This document shows, piece by piece, positions 15,076 through 20,978 of a stretch of DNA of 34,719 nt. The notes beneath the pieces were generated by a model. It was not told where the DNA came from. It saw only the letters and a program-made list of their open reading frames with translations, and did not search any database. The translations under genes were made by a program, and so were the position numbers. Source of the DNA: a virus. The stretch covers positions 1 through 34,719 of IMG/VR virus record IMGVR_UViG_3300025138_000155. One strand, written 5' to 3'. Position 1 is the first letter of the stretch, and the number at the start of each line of letters is the position of its first letter.

Positions 15076-15326
15076 TGGCCTGTCTCCCGTAGTGCGCTTT
15101 CGCTTGCTGGTGAAAAACCAGATGCTAACTCATGCCTGATAAAACCAATCACGCCGCGCAGCGTGTCTTGATCCCAAACAACCACTGTGCATGTGGATGA
15201 GTTCCAAGCCATCTTGGGCGGTGCATCAAACGCAACGCGCCAATCAAGCCAACTATCTTGGGAAGCGTCAACCTCGACACCGTGCGGCGCGCATATGGCC
15301 CGTAGCTTTTCGATGGTCTTGTTCAT
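15072..15326 (-). CDS. Unknown 84-residue protein of the leftward cassette
   Basis: Starts ATG at 15326 in an ATGA overlap with the upstream gene and ends overlapping the HTH start, so all three genes are translationally coupled. The N-terminal half (KTIEKLRAICAPHGVEVDASQDS) is a helix then beta, with LDWRVAFDAPPKMAW and TCTVVVWDQDTLRGVIGFIRHEL. No family recognised. It resembles the small unknown genes carried in early cassettes. Confidence 0.65.
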   Translation of the reverse strand: MNKTIEKLRAICAPHGVEVDASQDSWLDWRVAFDAPPKMAWNSSTCTVVVWDQDTLRGVIGFIRHELASGFSPASESALRETGQ

Positions 15327-15568
15327 TGTGTTAACCCCTCAACAATAGCGGCAACCTCGGCGGTGAAGTCAGGGTTTATGTCCCAATCGGCTGGGCCACC
15401 AATATACAGCGGTGCGGTGATTACGTGCGGTACATTGTAGTTGCCAATTTCGCCAGTGTAGAACGTTGTTGGTTTGGTGCTTGTCGCATAACTGTCTTTG
15501 TCAATTCTGCCGACATAATTGTTGCCAAGCGTTACAAGTTTGTTTGTATAAACGGTTAATTTTAGCAT
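15323..15568 (-). CDS. Unknown 81-residue protein of the leftward cassette
   Basis: ATG at 15568 follows a GGAGAGACACA ribosome site. The protein is beta-rich with many Tyr, Thr and Gly (TVYTNKLVTLGNNYVGRIDK, FYTGEIGNYNVPHVITAPLY) and an acidic end. No family recognised; the low helix content is unlike the HTH gene beside it. It is separated from the preceding 41-residue gene by a strong UUCG hairpin and a GGGC/GCCC hairpin. Confidence 0.65.
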   Translation of the reverse strand: MLKLTVYTNKLVTLGNNYVGRIDKDSYATSTKPTTFYTGEIGNYNVPHVITAPLYIGGPADWDINPDFTAEVAAIVEGLTQ

Positions 15569-15586
15569 TTGTGTCTCTCCTTAGAT

Positions 15587-15629
15587 GGGCTTGATTGCCC
15601 GTGTTGATGGGCGGTGGGGCCGAAGCCCC
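15587..15629 (-). promoter_or_regulatory. Leader hairpins between cassette genes
   Basis: On the leftward strand, GGGGC-TTCG-GCCCC (15616-15629), a stable UUCG tetraloop stem, precedes GGGC-AATCAA-GCCC (15587-15600) and then ATCTAAGGAGAGA and the start of the next gene. The GGGC hairpin plus GGAGAGA module is repeated before the genes starting at 15761 (hairpin 15779-15792) and 27386 (hairpin 27406-27420). The T run needed for termination is absent, so protection or translation control is more likely. Confidence 0.6.
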
Positions 15630-15635
15630 TCTTGC

Positions 15636-15761
15636 TTATTTATGGTCACGGATATGTTTTTTTGCTTCTTCGATTGTTTTACATTCGTAAACCCAACCGC
15701 CAACGGCTACGCTGAAAGTCCCATTGTCTTCTTCAAAGATTTGGTGACCATAATATAACAT
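15636..15761 (-). CDS. Unknown 41-residue protein, first gene of the cassette
   Basis: Starts ATG 15761 after a GGAGAGACGAA ribosome site and ends at TAA. The protein (LYYGHQIFEEDNGTFSVAVGG, then VYECKTIEEAKKHIRDHK) looks like a small beta-beta-alpha domain. The 58-residue protein at 27210, first in the other HTH cassette, shares a short GWVYDC/GWVYEC motif, so the two may be distantly related. No function known. Confidence 0.7.
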   Translation of the reverse strand: MLYYGHQIFEEDNGTFSVAVGGWVYECKTIEEAKKHIRDHK

Positions 15762-15801
15762 TTCGTCTCTCCATGTGTGGGCTTCATTGCCCTATGCATC
15801 T

Positions 15802-15830
15802 AATATAGGGCCAATGGCCCGACATTGCAA
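15802..15830 (-). promoter_or_regulatory. Leftward promoter PL1 with palindrome in the spacer
   Basis: On the minus strand TTGCAA (15825-15830), a 17-base spacer, then TATATT (15802-15807). The palindrome GGGCCAATGGCCC (15808-15820) fills most of the spacer, so a protein bound there would block RNA polymerase. Drives the 15761-14878 cassette; the start site should be near 15795. Confidence 0.75.
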
Positions 15831-15870
15831 GGGGGTAAATAAAAATAATTTCACTACCACTGCATTTTAT

Positions 15871-16290
15871 TTAGACATTCATCCCAGCATAAAACGCAGC
15901 CGCCATTAAAGCGGCACTGACTGCGCCATATAGCGCCTTGCGCGGCAGCTTCACCGATATGCTGTCATCAGGTCGTTCTGGCGGCAGAGGCGCAGGCCAC
16001 ATGCTGTCAGGCTGTGTCATGATTTCATCGATCTTTGCGCGCATAATCGGGTCTTGCAGTTTTGGCGCTGGTGATCTGCGCTTGCGCTTGGCTGGCTTGG
16101 CAATCGGCTTTAAAAACAGGTCACCACGCAGCACCATAATTGACAATCTATTTTGAATTGCCTTACGGCTGCGGCCAAGCGTTTCAGCAATATAGTCAAC
16201 CGATCTGGCTTGGCTGTTCAAGTCGATTAGCGTTTTCTCTTCGTCAGGCGTCCAAGTTGTATTTGATTTGGCTGTTTTGACGTTTTTCAT
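15871..16290 (-). CDS. Myb/SANT-like DNA-binding protein with C-terminal TM
   Basis: A 139-residue protein. Residues 11-55 (TTWTPDEEKTLIDLNSQARS to IAETLGRSRKAIQNRLSIM) match the short Myb/SANT or GcrA-like helix pattern used by many alphaproteobacterial phage regulators (three helices with W....E). The middle is rich in basic and proline residues (KPAKRKRRSPAPK). The C-terminus ALYGAVSAALMAAAFYAGM is a hydrophobic helix. A membrane-tied regulator is an odd combination; the TM call is moderate. Its ATG overlaps the upstream gene stop (ATGA). Confidence 0.65.
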   Translation of the reverse strand: MKNVKTAKSNTTWTPDEEKTLIDLNSQARSVDYIAETLGRSRKAIQNRLSIMVLRGDLFLKPIAKPAKRKRRSPAPKLQDPIMRAKIDEIMTQPDSMWPAPLPPERPDDSISVKLPRKALYGAVSAALMAAAFYAGMNV

Positions 16291-16499
16291 TTATTTTTCT
16301 CCAATTTTAATTTGCCAAGCGAGTCAGATCGCAGATACCCGCGCATCATTATATTTTGACACATTTTCCACGCGGCGTTCTTTGATCTGCCTGTCATGTC
16401 AGCAACCGCTTGATAGGTTGGGCATTTACCATGCGTTGCGTGATATGCTGCAATCACTGACAAAACGACCGATTGCTTGCGTGTGAGCTTAGTGGACAT
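16287..16499 (-). CDS. Winged-helix DNA-binding protein (LexA-type N-terminal domain)
   Basis: A 70-residue protein. The pattern LTRKQSVVLSVIAAYHATHGKCPTYQAVADMTG is the LexA-type winged helix (L...Q...l..i..y....g..Pt...ia), followed by KNAAWKMCQNIMMRGYLRS, the wing. No peptidase domain, so it cannot self-cleave. ATG 16499 fits the domain; an alternative frame from 16544 adds 15 residues. It overlaps the upstream gene by 11 bases. Candidate lysogeny regulator. Confidence 0.7.
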   Translation of the reverse strand: MSTKLTRKQSVVLSVIAAYHATHGKCPTYQAVADMTGRSKNAAWKMCQNIMMRGYLRSDSLGKLKLEKNK

Positions 16500-16770
16500 G
16501 GCGAGGCAACGGGTTGCATTCGACTGACTCTTTGTTGGGATCATTTACCACCAAAACAAATTCAAATTTGTCAGTCACGATACGATCATATCCATCTTCT
16601 TTAAAATATTTTGCAACCTGGTCGCTAACAGCGTCCTTTAACTTTGTCGCCAAAGTTTTTTGATTTTGGCTTGATTTCGGATCTTCGATAATTGCCTGCC
16701 AATCTGTCCATTGATCGCCAAAGCTGTCCATTTCAAGGCGGGATTCCTGAAAGATTGTAACGGTTTTCAT
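16489..16770 (-). CDS. Unknown 93-residue protein of the integrase operon
   Basis: Starts ATG 16770 in an ATGA overlap with the upstream gene. Sequence shows strand VTIFQESRLEM, a short W-rich turn (DQWTDWQ), a long charged helix (NQKTLATKLKDAVSDQVAKYFKEDGYD) and a C-terminal strand (RIVTDKFEFVLVVNDP). No family recognised. Intracellular and soluble; the operon context suggests a role in lysogeny or a moron. Confidence 0.6.
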   Translation of the reverse strand: MKTVTIFQESRLEMDSFGDQWTDWQAIIEDPKSSQNQKTLATKLKDAVSDQVAKYFKEDGYDRIVTDKFEFVLVVNDPNKESVECNPLPRHVH

Positions 16771-17021
16771 CGCAAAACCCCCCCGACGTTATCTGCATAA
16801 CATTGGTCGATCAGCGCGCAGCCTGCCCAACTGAATGCGATCATACCAATAAATATTCCCGCCACCGCCACAAATTCCATTAGGATGGTCAATTTGTTGT
16901 AACTATCCTGTGTAGCTCTATGGGGTTCTGTGGGGGTCGTTTGGCACAACTTTTCACACAAGTTGTTGATATTGCTAGATTGCGGCAGTCCTGCCGGGGT
17001 CGCCATTAACTTTTTAAACAT
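16767..17021 (-). CDS. Small one-TM protein
   Basis: An 84-residue protein. Residues 1-43 are polar, with LCEKLCQTTPTEPHR; residues 47-70 (LMEFVAVAGIFIGMIAFSWAGCAL) form one membrane helix; the end is short. There is no clear ribosome site before ATG 17021. The gene contains two of the integrase-arm-like repeats or palindromes, so this stretch may also act as attachment DNA. Function unknown. Confidence 0.55.
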   Translation of the reverse strand: MFKKLMATPAGLPQSSNINNLCEKLCQTTPTEPHRATQDSYNKLTILMEFVAVAGIFIGMIAFSWAGCALIDQCYADNVGGVLR

Positions 17022-17077
17022 TTGATAACACCATCTTTTTTTTGTTGTTGTAACTGATTACCTCGTCTGTTGTAACT
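16895..17077. repeat. Three TGTTGTAACT repeats beside the integrase (possible attP arm sites)
   Basis: TGTTGTAACT occurs exactly at 16895-16904, 17046-17055 and 17068-17077. Between the first two is a 7-bp inverted repeat, ACAACTT/AAGTTGT at 16946-16966 with a 7-base spacer, a shape like a tyrosine-recombinase core site. The last copy is inside the integrase C-terminus. Integrase-adjacent direct repeats are typical attP arm sites; the core itself cannot be fixed from one sequence. Confidence 0.45.
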
Positions 17078-18158
17078 TTTCACCCCCCGACAGCGCGGCG
17101 CGCCTGTTGTATTTTTTGATGTATCTCTCAATTTCTTTTAAACTTTCGTGGCCAGTCCAAGCGCCGATCTGCACGCTTGTTGCGCCCAACTCAGCCCAGC
17201 TAATTGCGCGCGACTTGCGCAGGCCATGTGCTGTCCTGTTATCCAGCCCAACCTCCCGCGCTTTGCCAGCAAACCAATTGCTGACCGCGTGTTCTGACCG
17301 TGACGCGCCTTTTTTGGTGCAAAGGTATGTCATGTGCTTAACAGGCTGCGCATCAATGCTGGCGTGCAACATCCGCAAATCGTCAGCGTCGGCCGACGCA
17401 AAGTCAGGCAGTCGCCGCGCAAATGGCACGTCAACAGGTCCACCAGTTTTGCCCTGTTTGAAACTTAGCCAGCCGTCACGCGTAACATGACCGCGACCAA
17501 GTTTGACCGCGTCGCCAATCCTTGCGCCTGTCCAGTAAAGCAATTCCATGCACAGCCGCTCAGAGCGCGCCAGAGGGTACATCTTGCGGAAATGGGCTAT
17601 ATCGTCCAGCGACCAAGGCTCATGGCCATCAGAGGCCGCGACAGCGTCTTTATTAATGCCGTCAGTCGGATCAGCTATTCCATATTCTTTGACTATGAAT
17701 TTTGCAAAGCCGCGCCACATTTTTAAATGATTGCGTTGAGCATGACCAGCAAAACGCGACAAATCTTTTTTGACGTGTTTTTGCTCTAGGCCGCACACTT
17801 GCGCAGTGCCGTATAAATCAATCACACCGTCCAGCCGAACACGCCTGATTGATCTTGTGGCAACCGCCAGTAAACCAAATTCATGCGATGATTTATATTT
17901 CACAGCCGCCTCGGCCAAACTGCCGACATAAACTGGCTGCTCAACAACATCTTGCGACAGCCAATTCAAATAATAATTATACGCGGCTGCATAGGCCGTG
18001 ACAAAGCGATCATCGCGCGAATGGCAATCTGGCATTTTCCAGACGTCGGGCAACTTGCCGCGATAACCTTTAGGCCGAAAATAATACCGATCGTGGCCGT
18101 TTTTGTGCGGTCGTGTGTTGGCTCTATTTAGCCACTTGTACCAAATATCTGATCGCAT
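17058..18158 (-). CDS. int: Tyrosine recombinase integrase
   Basis: A 366-residue phage integrase. The N-terminal 170 residues comprise the arm and core-binding region. The catalytic residues are Arg213 (WTGARIGD), Lys237 (KQGKTGG), His311 and Arg314 (AHGLRK), His337 (WTGHESL) and the nucleophile Tyr346 (ERYIKK); Tyr350 lies close by. All expected residues of the family are present, so it should be active. It starts inside the excisionase gene (overlap of 31 bases) and is transcribed leftward. It should carry out site-specific integration; the attachment region is likely downstream, near 16895-17077. Confidence 0.93.
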   Translation of the reverse strand: MRSDIWYKWLNRANTRPHKNGHDRYYFRPKGYRGKLPDVWKMPDCHSRDDRFVTAYAAAYNYYLNWLSQDVVEQPVYVGSLAEAAVKYKSSHEFGLLAVATRSIRRVRLDGVIDLYGTAQVCGLEQKHVKKDLSRFAGHAQRNHLKMWRGFAKFIVKEYGIADPTDGINKDAVAASDGHEPWSLDDIAHFRKMYPLARSERLCMELLYWTGARIGDAVKLGRGHVTRDGWLSFKQGKTGGPVDVPFARRLPDFASADADDLRMLHASIDAQPVKHMTYLCTKKGASRSEHAVSNWFAGKAREVGLDNRTAHGLRKSRAISWAELGATSVQIGAWTGHESLKEIERYIKKYNRRAALSGGEKLQQTR

Positions 18159-18373
18159 TTCTCTGGACCTCGCGGTTTCTTAACGGTCGCTTTAGGCAAG
18201 CCGCGCGCAGCTTTTTTAATATCGACCCGCAAATATTTTTCGCGGCCAGCCAACATGCGCGGCGCAGGTATTGATTTGCTTTGTTCTAATTTTGCAAAGT
18301 CGCTCTCGGAAACGCCCAACATTTTAGCCGCCTCCTTTTTCGTTAGAAGTTCTGGCTTTAGTTTCGTTGGCAT
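18128..18373 (-). CDS. Excisionase-like small HTH protein
   Basis: An 81-residue basic protein. The start ELLTKKEAAKMLGVSESDFAKLEQSKSIPAPRML is the HTH_17 / excisionase winged-helix pattern (lt.keaA..lgvs...l..l...g.iP.p). The C-terminal part is K/R rich (AARGLPKATVKKPRGPEK), suited to DNA bending. It overlaps the integrase start and the end of the preceding gene, giving the coupled order recombinase-like, excisionase, integrase. It should bias the integrase to excision. Confidence 0.8.
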   Translation of the reverse strand: MPTKLKPELLTKKEAAKMLGVSESDFAKLEQSKSIPAPRMLAGREKYLRVDIKKAARGLPKATVKKPRGPEKCDQIFGTSG

Positions 18374-19127
18374 TTAACTCACCTTTACATGTACTATTTA
18401 ATTCACCGCGTTTGAAGTAATTTCGAACACTTGTTGGATGCCAAATTTTATATTGGGCATCACCGCTCTTAAAGGTAATATATTGTTGTAGTTCTTCGTC
18501 GTAAATTGTGTTGAATGGTGCCGATATTCCGAGCTTATTTAGGCGGTCAGACATTGAGCGATACGACAAACCTTGCGCGCGCATATCTTTCAAATGGCTG
18601 TTATACAGCGACATGGTGCGTTCAAGCACTTTTTTCGATTTTGCTTCTTGTGCCTTGGATGGATCGGGCGCGCCAAGTTTGCCGATCATATTGCCAGCGT
18701 GGCTGATGTGTGCCTTGCCAGACGCTATGTCTGTTCTGATCTGTTGAAGTGCTGCGCGCGTTTTGCCAGCAATTACCTGTATGTCATCTGACGCAAATTC
18801 AACTGCGTGATGCAGATTTTCGCGCGTCAGGCTTGGCATCTCAATAATTCGGAAATCAAACGATTGCTGTTGCAACCAAACCAAACTTTCTAATTTGCGT
18901 TTTGCGCACTGCCGCGCGTTTAATGTGACAACCGGCGCGTCGTTGTTGTGCGCGTATTGAATTGCACGTTTTAGAACTGGCCGATCTTCTGGGTGCAACT
19001 CGCAATTTTGCGTTTGCTCAACAAACATTTTTGTTTTTTCAAAATGTTCGTCTGTATATGTACGCATTTTATTGCGCATTTCGTTCGTCGCGTCTTGCCG
19101 CATATATGCAGCGCATAGATTTTGCAT
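18324..19127 (-). CDS. Serine-recombinase-like protein lacking the catalytic serine
   Basis: I place the start at ATG 19127 (267 residues; AAGGGA upstream). The layout matches a resolvase-type recombinase: CAAYMRQDA at residues 5-13 aligns with the YxRvS core, RPVLKRAIQYAH with the RP.L..al motif, VVTLNARQCAKR with the vv.kldRl.R segment, EMPSLTRENLHHAV with the dmp..t region, then a long alpha-E-like helix, and SMSDRLNKLGISAPFN and WHPTSVRNYFKR as the C-terminal HTH. The residue at the catalytic serine position is Asp12 (YMRQD), so catalysis is probably lost. It may have become a DNA-binding regulator. The longer open frame to 19388 has no family match. It overlaps the excisionase by 50 bases. 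Confidence 0.65.
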   Translation of the reverse strand: MQNLCAAYMRQDATNEMRNKMRTYTDEHFEKTKMFVEQTQNCELHPEDRPVLKRAIQYAHNNDAPVVTLNARQCAKRKLESLVWLQQQSFDFRIIEMPSLTRENLHHAVEFASDDIQVIAGKTRAALQQIRTDIASGKAHISHAGNMIGKLGAPDPSKAQEAKSKKVLERTMSLYNSHLKDMRAQGLSYRSMSDRLNKLGISAPFNTIYDEELQQYITFKSGDAQYKIWHPTSVRNYFKRGELNSTCKGELNANETKARTSNEKGGG

Positions 19128-19433
19128 TTTGATCCATTCCCTTAATCCATTATTATTGTATAAAAACAATGTGTTAGGGGGGGGGGCGGTTGGTGGGTCT
19201 TGCCAGCTTGACGATGAAACGTACATTCCGCCAGCCAACGCATATGAACTTTTGCGTTTGTCTAATGAATTAAACCTGCGCACGGCTGATCCTTTGGTGC
19301 CTAAATGCAGCCACCCGAAAGAATATATTGCGCTTTTAGATATCATTTTAGTATCGATTCTCCAATCTGTTCCACTTTTAATGCACATAGATTTATAGTA
19401 TGCAAGTCTAAAGTCCTAAGATGGTAGATAAAT
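19128..19433. promoter_or_regulatory. Divergent intergenic region with C10/G10 homopolymer
   Basis: Gap between leftward (integration) and rightward (early) genes, 306 bases. It holds ten Gs in a row at 19177-19186, an ATTGT/ACAAT inverted repeat around 19156-19171, and on the rightward side a TATAGT box (19394-19399) followed by operator copy A. On the leftward strand CTAACA, a 17-base spacer and AATAAT is a weak promoter candidate. This should be the lysis-lysogeny control region. The open frame running through it on the minus strand is probably not coding. Confidence 0.55.
19401..19419 (+). promoter_or_regulatory. Operator copy A, TGCAAGTCTA element
   Basis: TGCAAGTCTA followed by AAGTCCTA, i.e. 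AGTCTA repeated roughly 7-8 bases later with one insertion. It sits right after a TATAGT box and 24 bases before the RHH gene. Three other copies precede early or packaging genes. Confidence 0.6.
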
Positions 19434-19616
19434 ATGACAGATAAAAAACAGTTTAACGTGACGCTTCCAGCAAACATAACTAAAGAAATGCGGATAAAAG
19501 CAGCGCAAAACAGTCATTCATTGGCGGATGAAACCGAATTAGCACTGCGCCAATGGCTGCAAATTGATGATGATCTACTGCCAGCGCGGGTCAAAGCGGC
19601 GGGACAGGTGGCATAG
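19434..19616 (+). CDS. Ribbon-helix-helix (Arc-like) regulator
   Basis: A 60-residue protein, first in the rightward early operon. KKQFNVTLPANITKEMRIKAAQNSHSLADETELALRQWL follows the Arc/MetJ ribbon-helix-helix pattern: a beta strand (QFNVTLP) that would insert in the major groove, then two helices. It starts at ATG 19434. RHH dimers bind short tandem repeats, and the TGCAAGTCTA element just upstream contains such half-repeats, so autoregulation is a reasonable inference. The nuclease gene starts 4 bases after its stop. Confidence 0.8.
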   Translation: MTDKKQFNVTLPANITKEMRIKAAQNSHSLADETELALRQWLQIDDDLLPARVKAAGQVA

Positions 19617-19620
19617 CAAA

Positions 19621-20037
19621 ATGGTCAACTCTCGGAACAAAGGCAGCACTTTTGAGCGCGATATAGGAAAAAAGCTGTTTGATCAGACAGGCTTAACGTT
19701 TGAACGAGAATTAAATCAGTATCGCCAATCTGACCTTGGTGATTTGCTATGTCACGACCAAAACTGGCCGTTTGTAATTGAGTGCAAAAGATACGCAAAT
19801 GGCAATCACGCACAAACTGCATGGCTAGAACAAGCAAGCCGAGCCGCCAAGGTCGCAGGCAAATATCCAGCGGTTGTGTACAAGTATGATCGTCAACAAA
19901 TACGGGTCAGCATACCTTTTGACGCCTTTGCTGAAGCATTAGGCGGCGCTTGTACTGAGCCAGAGAATGCCGATTTGACATTTAGCGGGTTTTGTTACGT
20001 CGCGCGTGAATTGATGGCTGTCAGGGCGCTTGGATGA
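19621..20037 (+). CDS. Holliday-junction-resolvase-like PD-(D/E)XK nuclease
   Basis: A 138-residue protein. NKGSTFERDIGKKLF (Glu in FERD), then SDLGDLLCHDQNWPFVIECKRY give the E...D...ExK active site of PD-(D/E)XK enzymes; the order and spacing match phage Holliday junction resolvases. The Lys in ECKRY is the key catalytic residue. ATG 19621 lies 4 bases after the RHH stop. It likely resolves branched DNA before packaging or works in recombination with the nuclease at 20173. Confidence 0.75.
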   Translation: MVNSRNKGSTFERDIGKKLFDQTGLTFERELNQYRQSDLGDLLCHDQNWPFVIECKRYANGNHAQTAWLEQASRAAKVAGKYPAVVYKYDRQQIRVSIPFDAFAEALGGACTEPENADLTFSGFCYVARELMAVRALG

Positions 20038-20192
20038 AATGCCCAGATTGCGAGGATGGCTGGGTTGAGCGCGAAATCTACCACAAGCAATCTTTCAATC
20101 TGGACACTGGATATATTGAATTAATCAGGTCGCGCGAATGTGAAAATTGCGGCGGCACTGGGGAGATAGAGGATGACGATGATAACCTATGA
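20034..20192 (+). CDS. Small DnaJ-type zinc ribbon protein
   Basis: A 52-residue gene. ATG 20034 overlaps the previous stop (ATGA). MKCPDCEDGWVER and SRECENCGGTGEIEDD carry two CxxC pairs, the second being CENCGGTGE, like a DnaJ central zinc finger. The end is strongly acidic. It overlaps the next gene by 20 bases. The role is unknown; similar small zinc proteins sit among replication genes in many phages. Confidence 0.75.
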   Translation: MKCPDCEDGWVEREIYHKQSFNLDTGYIELIRSRECENCGGTGEIEDDDDNL

Positions 20193-20934
20193 AACAAACG
20201 ACGCATATCACGCGCACTCAAGTATAGGTTCAACCAGTGTTAAAAAGGTGCTGTCATCAACCGTCGCACACTGGCGGCATGATGAATTTAAACCATCGCC
20301 AGCAATGCAGATCGGCTCAGCTGTGCACGCGCTATATCTTGAACATGAAAAACCGCTTGTTATAAAAGGTCCAGAAACCCGGCGCGGTAATCTTTGGAAA
20401 AACCTTGAACAGCATTTACAGCCCGACCAGGTGCTATTGACCGAGGCCGACTATGATAAAGCCGTCGCCATGCGTGACGCGCTGCATGACAACCGCGACA
20501 TGCAGCAGCTTTGGCAGCAGGACGGTTGGACGCGCGAAGCATCGATGTATGTTGATTGCAAAGAAAGCGGTCTTAAACTCAAAGTAAAATCGGACGCATT
20601 TAACAAAAAACTAAAAACCATGATCGACGTGAAAACCTGCGTCAGTGCAGCCCCGCGCGATTGGGTCAGCCCATATGGGCCATTCAATAAATTTTTGTAC
20701 AATGTGCAGGCTTGTTTCTACATGCACGTTGCAAATCTGTGCGGCGTAGAGATCAATAAATTCTGCATATTTGCGGTCGAAAATACACCGCATCACGCAA
20801 CGGCTGCATATACAATATCCAAGCAAACAATTGACGGAGCAAGGCCGCTGATGTTTGCCGCGCTGGCTCAAATTAAAGAGGCGCAGGACAGCGGAAACTA
20901 TAAAACTGGCTGGGATGGGTGGACAATCTTGTAA
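20173..20934 (+). CDS. RecE-like PD-(D/E)XK exonuclease (DUF3799-type)
   Basis: A 253-residue protein. The family elements are seen in order: SSIGSTSVKKVLSSTVAHW at the start, then AMQIGSAVHALYLE, LKVKSDAFNKKLKTMIDVKTC with the catalytic D..K motif, and NVQACFYMHVANL and the Y...Q type helix. It probably degrades one DNA strand to make ends for recombination. ATG 20173 is inside the zinc ribbon gene; ATG 20179 is also possible. Followed by operator copy B and the ParB-like gene. Confidence 0.85.
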   Translation: MTMITYETNDAYHAHSSIGSTSVKKVLSSTVAHWRHDEFKPSPAMQIGSAVHALYLEHEKPLVIKGPETRRGNLWKNLEQHLQPDQVLLTEADYDKAVAMRDALHDNRDMQQLWQQDGWTREASMYVDCKESGLKLKVKSDAFNKKLKTMIDVKTCVSAAPRDWVSPYGPFNKFLYNVQACFYMHVANLCGVEINKFCIFAVENTPHHATAAYTISKQTIDGARPLMFAALAQIKEAQDSGNYKTGWDGWTIL

Positions 20935-20940
20935 TTTATG

Positions 20941-20959
20941 TGCAAGTCTATACGTCTAT
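20941..20959 (+). promoter_or_regulatory. Operator copy B, TGCAAGTCTA with GTCTA repeat
   Basis: TGCAAGTCTATACGTCTAT: the GTCTA half repeats after 8 bases. It lies just after the exonuclease stop, in the 44-base gap before the ParB-like gene. TATAAA follows downstream at about 20957, so a promoter may coincide. Confidence 0.6.
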
Positions 20960-20978
20960 AAAAATAGAAGGGGAAACC

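Noticed and set aside
19128-19388. N-terminal extension of the recombinase-like gene
   Set aside because: The added 87 codons include the C10 tract and proline-rich text, match no family part, and precede the family-like start at 19127.
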